A stretch of 64,000 nt of DNA from Catalimonadaceae bacterium JC749 (GCA_021730635.1 JAJNNC010000003.1:620001-684000); one strand, 5' to 3'. Positions 19,775-29,474 are shown, counted from the first letter of the stretch. Made by a program: numbers and translations. The notes: generated by a model from the sequence alone, not told the origin.

Positions 19775-21268
19775 ATGAAAATATCTAATCTTATTTTCGC
19801 CGGTTTTTTTTTCATCCTGATCCTGTTCAGTATCACCACTTATGTCAATTACAGGCAATTTGAAAAGGTGAAAGAAGACAATGCGTGGCTGGTGCGTTCC
19901 CAAATGATCATTCGTTCGCTAAGCCGGCTGCAGCGAAACATTCTGGACATGGAAAGTGGCCTGCGTGGCTATCTTCTCACAGGAGAATCTATCTTCCTGA
20001 GCCCTTATGATTCGGCTGCCAGAGAAAATGAGATCATGTTTCATGAACTGGACAGCATCATAGCGCTGACTTCCGAAAAAAACGAGGAACTCCAAAAGAT
20101 TCGCCTGTTGCATCAGACCTGGCTTACAGAATTTGCCGAACCTTTGATTGAAGCCAAAAAAAATGCAGATCAGTCGGACAGCAGTTATCAGGTATTCAGG
20201 AATTTATATTATGATAAATTAATCAAAAAAACTGAGGAACGTACCCGTTCGGAAATAAAGTATAATTTCAGAAAATTCAGCGAAGAGGAATACCAGCTGC
20301 GGGAGCAGCGGAAAACTACGCTGGAAGCATCAGTAGCTAGCACCAGTATTATGTCTTTTGCGTTAACCTCTATGTCGCTGCTGGTAGGCGGGGCCATTGC
20401 CTTTTACATTGCCCGGGTGATTTCCGGAAGGATCAACCATATGGTTAGCCTGGCTGAGAATATTGCCGGCGGTAATTACCAGGTGCAGATAGAAGATACC
20501 CAGCAGGATGAGCTGAGTAATCTTTCCCTCTCGTTGAACAATATGGCCACCATTCTGCAGGAGAATATCTCAGAATTGGAAAGAAAGAATAACGAACTGG
20601 ACCGGTTTGCCTATGTGGTATCCCATGACTTGAAAGCACCGCTTCGCGGCATAGAGAATGTCACCACCTGGATTAAGGAAGACTATGGCAATATTCTGCC
20701 AGAAAAAGTGGCGGAGTATTTGCAGCTCATGCAGGGCAGAATATACAGAATGGAAAATCTGATTGATGGTATTCTCAGGGTTTCCAGGGTAGGGCGGGGA
20801 AAGAAGGTCATAGAAGAGGTAGATACCAAAGTTTTGCTGGAAGAAATTATAGAAATGATTGCGCCCTCTTCAGGGTTCAGTGTTATCCTGCCGGAGCAGA
20901 TGCCGGTTTTTATCACCGATAAGGTTAGCCTGCAACAGGTTTTCATTAATCTGATCAGCAACGCCATCAAATATCACGACAAAGAGGAAGGCAACATCAT
21001 GATTTCGTGGAAGGATTTGCCGGACCATTATGAATTTACCATCAAAGATGATGGGCCCGGTATTGAACCCCGGTACCATGAAAAGATATTTGTCATCTTT
21101 CAAACCTTACAGGAGCGGGATACTGTAGAAAGTACGGGCGTTGGACTTGCTATTGTCAAAAAAATTCTGGAAGACAAAAAAGGAAGCATACGGGTAGAAT
21201 CTAAAAAAGGGAAAGGTGCAGCCTTCGTTTTTCAGTGGCCCAAAGATGATCGGGAGTTGACTTTTTGA
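19775..21268 (+). CDS. CHASE3-HAMP sensor histidine kinase
   Basis: This 497-residue inner-membrane kinase has a first membrane helix (residues 5-23), a periplasmic CHASE3 domain with its typical LDMESGLRGYLLTGE motif, a second helix (about 188-210), a HAMP domain, HisKA with His284 in YVVSHDLKAPLRG, and a HATPase domain with KDDGPGIEP and STGVGLAIV. The HisKA type matches that of the preceding receiver-kinase. I chose the ATG at 19775; a TTG two codons upstream (19769) is also open. It follows the response regulator by 9 bp and precedes the last response regulator by 50 bp. The ligand is unknown. Confidence 0.92.
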   Translation: MKISNLIFAGFFFILILFSITTYVNYRQFEKVKEDNAWLVRSQMIIRSLSRLQRNILDMESGLRGYLLTGESIFLSPYDSAARENEIMFHELDSIIALTSEKNEELQKIRLLHQTWLTEFAEPLIEAKKNADQSDSSYQVFRNLYYDKLIKKTEERTRSEIKYNFRKFSEEEYQLREQRKTTLEASVASTSIMSFALTSMSLLVGGAIAFYIARVISGRINHMVSLAENIAGGNYQVQIEDTQQDELSNLSLSLNNMATILQENISELERKNNELDRFAYVVSHDLKAPLRGIENVTTWIKEDYGNILPEKVAEYLQLMQGRIYRMENLIDGILRVSRVGRGKKVIEEVDTKVLLEEIIEMIAPSSGFSVILPEQMPVFITDKVSLQQVFINLISNAIKYHDKEEGNIMISWKDLPDHYEFTIKDDGPGIEPRYHEKIFVIFQTLQERDTVESTGVGLAIVKKILEDKKGSIRVESKKGKGAAFVFQWPKDDRELTF

Positions 21269-21318
21269 ACTCTTGAAAGAGGTGTATATTGCAGGGATTT
21301 ACAACATGATTGCGAAAA

Positions 21319-21747
21319 ATGGTTGACAAGGTAGTTAATATATTGCTGGTGGAAGATGATACATTGGATATTATGCATATTGAGCGAACATTAAAAAAAC
21401 TCAATATTGTCCATAAACTGTATGTCGCCAAAAACGGACAGGAAGCGCTATCTATGCTTAGAGGCGAAGGCGTAGAAAAAATACGCCCGCTTCCCAGCCT
21501 GATCATGCTGGACATCAACATGCCCAAAATGGATGGTTTTGAATTTTTATCTATCATCCGGCAGGATCAGGAGCTTAAAGACATCAAAGTCTTTATCATG
21601 ACCACCTCCAACCAGGAAGAAGATAAAAATATGGCTAAAAACCTGGGGGTTTCCGGTTATGTGGTCAAGCCCTTGAATCTCACCAATCCCGCTTCATCGG
21701 TAGACAACTTCAGCCTCATGATAGATCTGCTGAATCTGAAGAAGTAA
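21319..21747 (+). CDS. Single-domain response regulator (Rcp1-like CheY)
   Basis: This 142-residue receiver has the acidic pair in LLVEDDTLD, acceptor Asp65 in IMLDINMPKMDGFEF, Thr in IMTTSNQ and Lys in YVVKPLN. It is the second stand-alone receiver in the operon and is clearly diverged from the first, which suggests distinct partners. The ATG at 21319 (MVDKVVNI) is preferred over an in-frame TTG at 21310. It is the last gene of the five-gene signalling operon. Confidence 0.92.
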   Translation: MVDKVVNILLVEDDTLDIMHIERTLKKLNIVHKLYVAKNGQEALSMLRGEGVEKIRPLPSLIMLDINMPKMDGFEFLSIIRQDQELKDIKVFIMTTSNQEEDKNMAKNLGVSGYVVKPLNLTNPASSVDNFSLMIDLLNLKK

Positions 21748-21931
21748 TTGAGGAAAAACTTTATTCGTTTTGTATTCTCCAGGCAGGCATAGCTACATAT
21801 TCATACCAAACAGACCTCTGAAAACGCCTCTTTGGTAGCCAAAACTCCTTCTGTTGATCACGGACCGGAAGCGCAATGGAGACCCCTTCCGTTAATCCTG
21901 AAAAATTAGCAGTTATACGATTGCGAAATAG

Positions 21932-22195
21932 CTAGGGAAGCTGGTCTAAATAATCCTGTTCAATAGCTTTGTGCTTATACAAAGTGGATAAAAGGCTATC
22001 GATGGAAGTATTGCAAAGATCAAAGTAAATCTCAAACTGCTTATGTACACGGACATAACAGTCGTCCGGGTTAATATTGAAAACCATACCACTGAGTTCA
22101 CCTTTGCTGATCACAATGATACCGTTGCTAAATGCCTGATATTTACTGTTGACAGACTCAAGAAAATCACAAACGTCCCGAAAAAGCTGATACAT
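21932..22195 (-). CDS. Small hypothetical protein
   Basis: An 87-residue acidic cytosolic protein that I do not recognise. It has a clean start (MYQLFRDVCDFLE), a plausible alpha/beta composition and no membrane segment, and codon use like its neighbours, so it is probably real. It is convergent with the signalling operon, with 184 bp between stops, and is not obviously part of it. Confidence 0.55.
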   Translation of the reverse strand: MYQLFRDVCDFLESVNSKYQAFSNGIIVISKGELSGMVFNINPDDCYVRVHKQFEIYFDLCNTSIDSLLSTLYKHKAIEQDYLDQLP

Positions 22196-22725
22196 GGTTT
22201 AAAAAAATGAGTATTAAAAATTCAAAGTATGATTGATCCCATGAATAGTACCATTTCTGGCATCCATAAGCGTGTTGACTTTTCTCAGGGAGAAATATAT
22301 CATTTTTTATGCTGATTTTCCAGCTTCCGGCATATCATTCCTCACCATACCCTGTTACCCCTGGTATCATTTTGACAACAACAGGTTCTGAACCCGCTCA
22401 GGAATTAGAACGTGGACTCACTTGGCTATTCCCGCTTCCGATAGCAGGAGCAGCAGAGTCCTTTGAATAGCCAGATGTCCTGCTTCATTGACCCACCATT
22501 CCTGAATAATGAACTTGCAATAAAACTCATCCTTGGCTGTACCGCGCCAAACAATCTTATTAGTCTTAGTATCATTAAGTTAACCATTATAGTTCTCTCT
22601 CCGATTTCTCTAATGGTACCGCTGGGCAAAATCAAATATCTTGTTGGGATAGTAAGGTTTATCTGATATCTTTGAGAGTAGCCATCGCTATAATTCCCCA
22701 ATGATTTACTGGATAGTTTTCTTGC
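22196..22725. other. 530-bp spacer without a supported gene
   Basis: A minus-strand open frame (22426-22701, 91 codons) and a plus-strand frame inside it (22463-22666) have no recognisable motif and odd composition. I see no promoter match or terminator here. Confidence 0.4.
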
Positions 22726-23730
22726 CTACTCTTCCATCAAAACCAGCTCCACGTAAATTGGAAAATGATCCGAGCCAAAAGTACCCAGGCGCTGCAAAGT
22801 GGTTAGTGCAAAGTCGGAAGTTACGTACACATGATCTAAGGGCCAGCGCATAATGCTCGATTGGGCGTCGAACGAGTTGTACAGTCCCCGACCCACCCGC
22901 GTATCATTAAGTCGACTTTCTACCTGGAACAGCCGTGAGGTGTTAGACCAAGCAACATCATTAAAATCACCTGCTACTACCGTCGGTTGCTGGTGCTGCT
23001 TTACCATCTGCCCTACTTTGATGAGGGCTATTTCTTTTTCTCCCTGGTTGTCGGGATGTTTACTGTATATCGGGGGCACCGGGTGCACTCCGTGAAACCA
23101 GAAAGACCGACCGTTGGGTAGTTGAACGTTAGCATGAAAAGAAGGGACACTATCGTGTTGCAAAAACTTAACCTGCATGTCCCACCACGGATAGCGCGAG
23201 TAGAGTCCCATCCCGTAGGTATTATCTACCGGATACTCTTGTACGTACGGGTAGCGGCGGCGCAGCGGTTGTAAAGCGCTCATCCACCACTGATTGGTTT
23301 CCATCAGTAGCACCATATCCGGGTTGGCTTCCTCCACGATTTCTACTAAAGAACCTACCTTCCGGTTGTGCATATACACGTTTGCGATCAGTAGACTCAC
23401 GCTCGCATCGGGTGAAGCTCGACTGGCATCAAGCGAACGAACGCTTTGCTCACTCAACGCGGTATAGGGATAGATGAAGTACGCCTGAAGAGCGATCGAT
23501 ATCAGCAGCCCTACCGTCAGTAATATTGGACCCAAAGTCCAGCGGTGCGTCATAGCTACTACGATCAGTAAGCAGAACCCGCTAAGTAGCAGCAGTTGTA
23601 TCCGAAGAAAATCCAGGGCTTTGATCCACCATACATTGACATCGTACAGTAGAGAAAGTAGGGCTGCTCCAATCGTAATTACACTAAGCAGTATGACCAG
23701 ATAGTAAGCAATCCTTTTAAAGGTATGCAT
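22726..23730 (-). CDS. Membrane-anchored endonuclease/exonuclease/phosphatase family protein
   Basis: This 334-residue protein has three hydrophobic segments in its first 95 residues and then an EEP domain, a metal-dependent phosphodiesterase fold shared by DNase I, ExoIII and sphingomyelinases. Motifs seen are SLLIANVYMHN, MVLLMETNQWW (catalytic Glu), VVAGDFNDVAWS (Asp, Asn), WPLDHVYVTSD (Asp-His) and the final GSDHFPIYVEL (catalytic Asp-His). Nucleic acid, phospholipid or phosphoinositide-type substrates are all possible. Membrane anchoring with an external EEP domain is common in Bacteroidota. It is a single-gene unit. Confidence 0.88.
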   Translation of the reverse strand: MHTFKRIAYYLVILLSVITIGAALLSLLYDVNVWWIKALDFLRIQLLLLSGFCLLIVVAMTHRWTLGPILLTVGLLISIALQAYFIYPYTALSEQSVRSLDASRASPDASVSLLIANVYMHNRKVGSLVEIVEEANPDMVLLMETNQWWMSALQPLRRRYPYVQEYPVDNTYGMGLYSRYPWWDMQVKFLQHDSVPSFHANVQLPNGRSFWFHGVHPVPPIYSKHPDNQGEKEIALIKVGQMVKQHQQPTVVAGDFNDVAWSNTSRLFQVESRLNDTRVGRGLYNSFDAQSSIMRWPLDHVYVTSDFALTTLQRLGTFGSDHFPIYVELVLMEE

Positions 23731-24011
23731 AGACTAAAAAGTTAGGCTGTTTTCAGTCGGGCTAGCAGAACGTCCCCCCGAACCGGATATTTTATTCACA
23801 TTAAGAACATAAAAACAGGGGCTATGTTTATCCGATGGATTACGGAAGAATAACGAAGCCTATTGGCCGGTATTTTCACAAACGGTCAGGCTACATAACA
23901 GTTTGATATAGAAAACCCGTTAAAGAGAAACTTGCCCTTGTTTTTGTTTCCCGGAAGGCATAGGAATATTCAGGAAAACAGGGGTGCTCCTAACCGGACT
24001 AACATTTCTGT

Positions 24012-24040
24012 AAAATAAAAAAGCCTTCCGAAGAAGGCTC
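24012..24040 (-). terminator. Rho-independent terminator
   Basis: AGCCTTC and GAAGGCT (about 24021-24038) form a hairpin with loop CGAA. An A-rich run at 24012-24020 reads as a T-tract on the minus strand, so it would end transcription of the small membrane protein gene 20 bp upstream. The rest of 23731-24011 holds nothing I recognise. Confidence 0.65.
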
Positions 24041-24059
24041 AAAATGTTGTTTTTCTACT

Positions 24060-24185
24060 TTAGAAAAGCACTACATACAAAATAATGACTGCCATTACTA
24101 TCAGAATGGGCAGCACTACCGGCCAGTTTACGCCAGAATCATCCACGTCATGCTCCTCAGGCCTTACTCTTTTGCTTTTTTCCAT
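24060..24185 (-). CDS. 41-residue single-pass membrane protein
   Basis: A short open frame, MEKSKRVRPEEHDVDDSG followed by a strongly hydrophobic C-terminal helix ending in VVLF. A charged N-terminus of about 20 residues and a tail-anchored helix are typical of small membrane proteins. It is supported by a terminator directly downstream. The function is unknown. Confidence 0.5.
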   Translation of the reverse strand: MEKSKRVRPEEHDVDDSGVNWPVVLPILIVMAVIILYVVLF

Positions 24186-24349
24186 ACAAGCTATATTGAT
24201 ATTTTTTTGATTTATTAACATTATGCATAGGGGTTATGCGCTGCCATCCTATATACTTTGGAAAAGCCATAACCTACCCTTTTGAGATGTGATGAAAACA
24301 AATGCTCAAAAGTCACCCATGATACAATAGCGGTAAAAAGCCTGGCTCC

Positions 24350-24691
24350 CTAAGGCGCATGAATGGAAATAAAAACATAGAAAACATTCCTCAAAAAAGG
24401 ACTGATAAAAGAATGTTCTCTGAAAAAAAAGAGATGTTTCTGATAAGGATCAGGATGATAAGTAAAGGTAAAAGTCAGGAAGTAATAGACTGGATAAGGA
24501 ACGGTGAGGGTTGGCAAAGAAATGGCATAGCAATCGGCGACTGATGCCAAGCTTTCAAGCTGATAGGTTGCCTCCCATGGCGTATTGTTCGGATCCCCAA
24601 CAGGTGCTTTCTTGTACTGCCACTGTACCAAGGAAGAAAACAGTAACAAACATGCTATAAAAAACCACCCTATGGTATTCCTGATCCTCAT
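24350..24691 (-). CDS. Doubtful small exported protein
   Basis: An open frame of 113 codons from the ATG at 24691 begins with a signal-like helix (IGWFFIACLLLFSSLVQW), but the rest is rich in aromatic residues and matches no family I know. Its C-terminal third looks like chance open frame. It may be a real short protein whose tail is non-functional, or not a gene. Confidence 0.25.
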   Translation of the reverse strand: MRIRNTIGWFFIACLLLFSSLVQWQYKKAPVGDPNNTPWEATYQLESLASVADCYAISLPTLTVPYPVYYFLTFTFTYHPDPYQKHLFFFREHSFISPFLRNVFYVFISIHAP

Positions 24692-24822
24692 ATTACGACG
24701 CAATATAGCACAATAAAATCACCATCAATGATTGGCAGAGGAAATTAATTCTACGGGTAAAATGAAACACTTTTGCCTGTGCTCGGATGTATGATCCTAT
24801 TGATGACACCGAAATCGTACCC

Positions 24823-25851
24823 TCAACTGGATTTGACTTTCTCCTGCTCCCGGGTATGCCGGACAGATATTATGATCGTGATAGTTAGCACAACAGCAAT
24901 CACAGATAATGATAAGAAAGTAGGTATTTTATACAGCTCGCTTATCAAAAATTTGATGCCCACAAAAGCCAGAATAATTGCTAATCCATTATTCAGATAA
25001 ACGAAGCGGTCTTTCAGATCGGCCAGCAAAAAATATAAGGCTCTCAAACCCAGAATCGCAAAGGCATTAGAGCTAAATACGATAAATTTTTCCTGGGTAA
25101 CAGCCAATACAGCAGGAACGGAATCTACTGCGAAGATCACATCTGAGAGTTCAATGACAATCAGGACTGTCAGCAGAGGGGTAGCCAGTCTTTTTCCATT
25201 TTCCACCACCACAAACTTATCTTCCCGGTAATGATCTGTTTGAGGCACATATTTGCTTACAAAACGGATGATAGCATTGTTACTAAAATCCTCCTCATTA
25301 TCCTCCTGCTTGTAGATTCTGTAGGCTGTAACCAAGAGTATAGCGCCAAATACATAAATAATCCAATGAATAGAGCTCAGCAAAGCAATACCAGCGAAAA
25401 TGAAACCCGCCCGCATAGCCAGGGCGCCAAAAATTCCCCAGAAAAGAACACGGTGCTGGTACTGGCTAGGCACCTGAAAATAAGAAAACAATACAGCCCA
25501 TAGAAAGACATTGTCTACCGACAAACTTTTTTCAACCAAATAGGCAGTCAGGTACTGAAAGGCCTCTTTTCCTCCCATCCACCCCCAAATTACAAACATA
25601 AAAAGCAAGCCCAGGGCTATCCAGACTGTGCTGTAAATGGCGGCTTCTCTGGTATTGATCTTATGGGGTTTGTTCATTACCCATTTCAGATCAACGATCA
25701 GTAACAAAATGATAAATGCAACAAATCCCCACCAAATCCATCCGCTGATGGGGTGTGAAAGCTCAGTAGAAATGTCCGGAGACTGAATATAAGATGAGAG
25801 AGAAATGTTGTTGAAAATGCTGATTAACCCTAACATGCCTTTGATGACCAT
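24823..25851 (-). CDS. TerC family integral membrane protein
   Basis: This 342-residue protein has about nine hydrophobic segments and both TerC signature regions with acidic residues in the membrane: EKSLSVDNVFLWAVLFSY and IELSDVIFAVDSVPAVLAVT. TerC/Alx proteins are linked to tellurite resistance and to manganese export or metal loading of exported proteins. The loop between the halves (EDNEEDFSNN) is charged. I looked for a manganese-type riboswitch in the 25852-25980 upstream region and saw no clear one. The gene is monocistronic. Confidence 0.9.
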   Translation of the reverse strand: MVIKGMLGLISIFNNISLSSYIQSPDISTELSHPISGWIWWGFVAFIILLLIVDLKWVMNKPHKINTREAAIYSTVWIALGLLFMFVIWGWMGGKEAFQYLTAYLVEKSLSVDNVFLWAVLFSYFQVPSQYQHRVLFWGIFGALAMRAGFIFAGIALLSSIHWIIYVFGAILLVTAYRIYKQEDNEEDFSNNAIIRFVSKYVPQTDHYREDKFVVVENGKRLATPLLTVLIVIELSDVIFAVDSVPAVLAVTQEKFIVFSSNAFAILGLRALYFLLADLKDRFVYLNNGLAIILAFVGIKFLISELYKIPTFLSLSVIAVVLTITIIISVRHTREQEKVKSS

Positions 25852-26639
25852 ACCTTAAAATTTTAAAGCAGATATGCTGATTTTCCCATACATACCCTAA
25901 CAAGGGAACGGAAATGAGAATATAAAGTTAGTATTTTAAATTTTATACAAAAACCAGCATAAATATAATTGCCAGGTAAATAAGTAGAGAAAGGAAAGAT
26001 AAAGATTTCATACATGTCTGAAATTTTGATCGTTCCGCTTAACTTAATACACTGACACTGGTTTATTCATGAGTAAAAAGATTAATCTGCCCTTGAGCCA
26101 CTGAAAGACACATTGAAGAATAGGATGGGCTGCCAGTGGGCTTGTTGCCTGACTTACCTTTCAAGGTAAATGTAAGGTTTTTTCATGAATGCAAACGCTT
26201 TTCATGTCATAAAAGCGCTGCTTTTTGCGTTCTCAACAGCTTGACCCATCTTCTATTGGTGTATCACCCATTCCATATTTTTCCAATTCGTTTTTCTACT
26301 ATCAACCTGAAATAGTTCACTGTAAAAATATGAGGAGTTATTTACTGTAAATGGTATCGTCAGACATTTGCTCAATAGTATTTGCAGTATTCCTAGAAAA
26401 GATAACATTTATATTACATTGGGGTTCTTCAGAAAAGAATGACAACACCCCTGAAAAGATTTGTTTTTGAACTAAAAATCTATGGTTATTTCTCAGCGCC
26501 CCCTGCCATTGATGTCTATACTGATGATTGTGAAAAATTGATAATCACTAAACCAATCCTTTTGTACTGGTAAGTAGTTAATGTATTTATTAATCCGTCA
26601 GGGTTAGTGATTTCTGACCAAAACCTCCTTCATGATCTT
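25852..26639. other. Intergenic region between divergent transporter genes
   Basis: About 790 bp of AT-rich DNA between the terC-family gene and the CaCA antiporter, which are transcribed away from each other. It must hold both promoters, but no TTG-N19-TAnnTTTG match or clear hairpin was found, and no open frame is convincing. Confidence 0.4.
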
Positions 26640-27584
26640 ATGTTCATTCACATTTTATTTATCATCGTTGCACTGGTTCTGCTCTACTTTGGAGCAAGCT
26701 GGCTGGTGCGGGGTGCCAGTTCTCTGGCGATAAAACTTGGCATCACACCTCTAATCATCGGTCTGACCATTGTAGCCTTTGGTACCAGTACGCCTGAACT
26801 GATTGTCAGCATACAAGCAGCCTTGAATGGCAATGGTGGAATTTCTATTGGCAACGTGGTAGGTTCTAATATTTTTAACATAGGCATTATCCTAGGAATC
26901 TCTGCTCTTTGTTATCCTATCCAGGTAAAAGCAGAAGTTATCCGTTTTGATGTTCCTGTGATGTTGATCACCGCTTTGTGTTTCCTGTTTTTTTTTCTCG
27001 ATCATACTATTGGCCGCCTGGAAGGTTTGGCATTGATGACAGCCAGTGTGCTATACACTTTTTATAATGTGCGTAAAGCCAAAAAAGAGATTAGCCCGGA
27101 AATTTCAGAAGAGTTTCAGGAGTCCATGCCTAAGGTGAGCTCCCGGTGGATCGATCTGCTGCTGATTGTCCTGGGATTGGGCGTACTCATGCTTGGTTCA
27201 GATCTGCTTGTTGACCATGCCGTAAGCCTTGCACAATATTTTCAGGTAAGTGATGCCGTCATTGGGCTGACTATTGTGGCGGCAGGAACCAGCATGCCCG
27301 AACTGGCTACTTCCGTTGTGGCTGCGCTCAAAAAGCAATCTGACATTGCTTTGGGAAACGTAGTGGGTTCTAACATTTACAATATTCTGATTATTCTTGG
27401 CCTATCTTCCATCATCACTCCCATACAGGCTCCCGATATTGCTCTAACTGACAGTTTGGTCATGGTGGGCATTTCTATTCTGTTGATACCACTGGTTAAG
27501 ACGGGGTTTGTACTCCAGCGATGGGAAGGTGGTGTTTTGTTGCTGGCATACGCTATTTACCTCTACACCCTCCTACCCACATAA
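26640..27584 (+). CDS. Calcium/sodium antiporter (CaCA family, YrbG-like)
   Basis: This is a roughly 314-residue membrane protein of the K+-independent Ca2+/Na+ exchanger family with ten hydrophobic segments. The two alpha-repeats are plain: GLTIVAFGTSTPELIVSI with GNVVGSNIFN, and GLTIVAAGTSMPELATSV with GNVVGSNIYN. The Glu in each PEL and the Asn in each GSN bind the ions. I chose the ATG at 26640 (MFIHILFIIVALV), which starts at the first helix; an in-frame GTG at 26607 would add 11 polar residues. Confidence 0.92.
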   Translation: MFIHILFIIVALVLLYFGASWLVRGASSLAIKLGITPLIIGLTIVAFGTSTPELIVSIQAALNGNGGISIGNVVGSNIFNIGIILGISALCYPIQVKAEVIRFDVPVMLITALCFLFFFLDHTIGRLEGLALMTASVLYTFYNVRKAKKEISPEISEEFQESMPKVSSRWIDLLLIVLGLGVLMLGSDLLVDHAVSLAQYFQVSDAVIGLTIVAAGTSMPELATSVVAALKKQSDIALGNVVGSNIYNILIILGLSSIITPIQAPDIALTDSLVMVGISILLIPLVKTGFVLQRWEGGVLLLAYAIYLYTLLPT

Positions 27585-27765
27585 CATGAATAGTCATATT
27601 TTACAGACAAAAACTTTCAATTTATTTTTCTACCACAAATATCTGATAATCAAGCACCTGTGAATGGTAATTTTCAAGACTTTACTGAATGCGCGTTCTT
27701 AAAAAAAGTATAAAACAGTAAATGTTTTTGTGGTTTTTTTTGTTGTATAATAAACAGAATGAACC

Positions 27766-28752
27766 ATGACAGATAACACGATTTTAACGGCAGAAGAACA
27801 GGAACAATGGCGGAAATCTATACCGGCACAAGTATTCCTGAACCATTTCTTTGCCCTCTATTATCATATAAAAAATACGGCAGAAGCTAATCCGTTACAG
27901 CACTTGCCTTACTTTAAGCAGTTTGAGGCTACCTTGTCTGAAACAGAAAAAGAAAGTGTTCATAGGCATCTGCTGAATAGCTGGAATACGGAATACACTT
28001 TGCGGACCACAGCGCAGCTGGGAGAAAACAGCTACCTGCGACACACCTTGCACTGGACGTTTCCTCAAGCCTATTACAGCGTACAGGAGACACTGAAAGC
28101 CATGCTCCTGACCCATCACATAGACACTCGATGGCCAGATAGGATCATGACGGAAATCAGCAAATTAGTGGTAAAAGGTATCTATCCTAAAGCTGTTTCT
28201 TTTTATGCTATCGGTCATGCACATCAGCCCCGGATTTATCGCTTGCCTTATGGAAAATACCAGCCGGGCCTGGCCCTGACTGAGTCTGAAGAAGAAGCTC
28301 AACGACAGATTGGCCAGTTCCTTCGAACAACCCACAGGCAAAGGGCTGTGCAGATTAGAAACCTAATGCAAAGCAATCCGTTGACTGCTGTTCGCAGTGA
28401 GAAAACCGGAAAGATTCTAAAACGTTTTGAAGATCAGCATTGGCGGCAAATCAGCTGGCGTATAGGATATACTACTATATTCCATCTCTTGTCTCGCTTA
28501 CAGATTTCAGCTAACCACCGTGAAATAGAACGGTTTGTAGCCGCTGACATTGATATTCAACTGTTTCATGAGTCCTTGTTGGGTATAGTAAGTTATATGA
28601 ATTTCATCCATGAAGCCTATATTGCCAAAGCGGTTGGCCTGGAGACGTTTGAACAGTGGATACAGGAACTTCCGGATTATTTACGTCAGTCCTTCGTAGA
28701 AGAAAGACTGGCTGTGTTGACAAAAACGTTAACAGAACCGGAAAAGGCATAA
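27766..28752 (+). CDS. Hypothetical 328-residue protein
   Basis: A predicted cytosolic, mostly helical protein with no signal or membrane helix, and rich in His, Tyr and Gln. I do not recognise a family. It has a clean start (MTDNTILTAEEQEQW) and normal codon use, so it is likely real. Its last 67 bp (28686-28752) overlap the 3' end of the convergent tetR gene, so the two mRNAs are antisense at their ends. A link to lipid, stress or transport function cannot be read from the sequence. Confidence 0.7.
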   Translation: MTDNTILTAEEQEQWRKSIPAQVFLNHFFALYYHIKNTAEANPLQHLPYFKQFEATLSETEKESVHRHLLNSWNTEYTLRTTAQLGENSYLRHTLHWTFPQAYYSVQETLKAMLLTHHIDTRWPDRIMTEISKLVVKGIYPKAVSFYAIGHAHQPRIYRLPYGKYQPGLALTESEEEAQRQIGQFLRTTHRQRAVQIRNLMQSNPLTAVRSEKTGKILKRFEDQHWRQISWRIGYTTIFHLLSRLQISANHREIERFVAADIDIQLFHESLLGIVSYMNFIHEAYIAKAVGLETFEQWIQELPDYLRQSFVEERLAVLTKTLTEPEKA

Positions 28753-29345
28753 TTTATTTCATATAGCATAGGAAGATATTCGGTTTTTAACAATCCAGCT
28801 ATATTTCTGAGGAAAAAGTGGGTAAACACCTTTTCTGCTGTATGTTCTCCCACTAGTGTATCATGGTGATTGACCAGTGTGTCAAACAAAATTTTATGAA
28901 TGGTACAAGCCAGGGCTACGTCGACATTTTCGTCTAAGTAGCCCTTTTCTTTTGCTTCATCCAACAGAGGTTCCATCACCTGATACTGTAAATTTTCTAT
29001 CATGCTTTCATACAAGGAAGTGGGTTTTGGATAATATTTTTGTAATTCCAGGATGAAAGCTGGATTAAACTGAATCAGCAAATGAAACCGATGCGCATAA
29101 ATTTCCAGGAGTTTCACGATAGGGTTCTTGTTACTTTGTAAAATCTGCCGGGTCATTCTATCCACATAATCCTTTAGCTGGTCCATCACCGTAATGACCA
29201 GATCTTCTTTGCTCCTGAAGTGTTTGTAAATCGTTTTCTTAGAGATGCTCAGCCGGTGGGCAATATCATCCATGCTTAAATGGCGAAGCCCATATTTGGA
29301 AAAAAGTAATAAAGCCTCTCTCTGTATTTTCCATTTCCCATTCAT
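28686..29345 (-). CDS. TetR/AcrR family transcriptional regulator
   Basis: This 219-residue regulator has the N-terminal TetR helix-turn-helix (DIAHRLSISKKTIYKHFRSKEDL, residues about 26-48) and a long helical ligand-binding domain. It follows the RND permease gene by 129 bp on the same strand, so it could be the last gene of the efflux operon or a separate unit. Its C-terminal tail after TEYLPML is encoded opposite the 3' end of the 328-residue hypothetical gene and may be a recent extension. The ligand is unknown. Confidence 0.88.
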   Translation of the reverse strand: MNGKWKIQREALLLFSKYGLRHLSMDDIAHRLSISKKTIYKHFRSKEDLVITVMDQLKDYVDRMTRQILQSNKNPIVKLLEIYAHRFHLLIQFNPAFILELQKYYPKPTSLYESMIENLQYQVMEPLLDEAKEKGYLDENVDVALACTIHKILFDTLVNHHDTLVGEHTAEKVFTHFFLRNIAGLLKTEYLPMLYEINYAFSGSVNVFVNTASLSSTKD

Positions 29346-29474
29346 GCTACTAACAGCGTATGAAAAGTTGAAGGCATTGATGTGTATCCATGATGCTTAT
29401 CAATCAATTTCGGATTTTTCGGCATTGATCAAAGCATCATGAATATTATTTTTCTCAGGATATGCGCCAGTCTA

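Noticed and set aside
22426-22701. 91-codon minus-strand frame in a spacer
   Set aside because: No motif, unusual composition and a competing plus-strand frame in the same interval.
25852-26000. Manganese (yybP-ykoY) riboswitch upstream of the TerC gene
   Set aside because: The family is sometimes controlled this way, but no conserved loop sequences could be seen.
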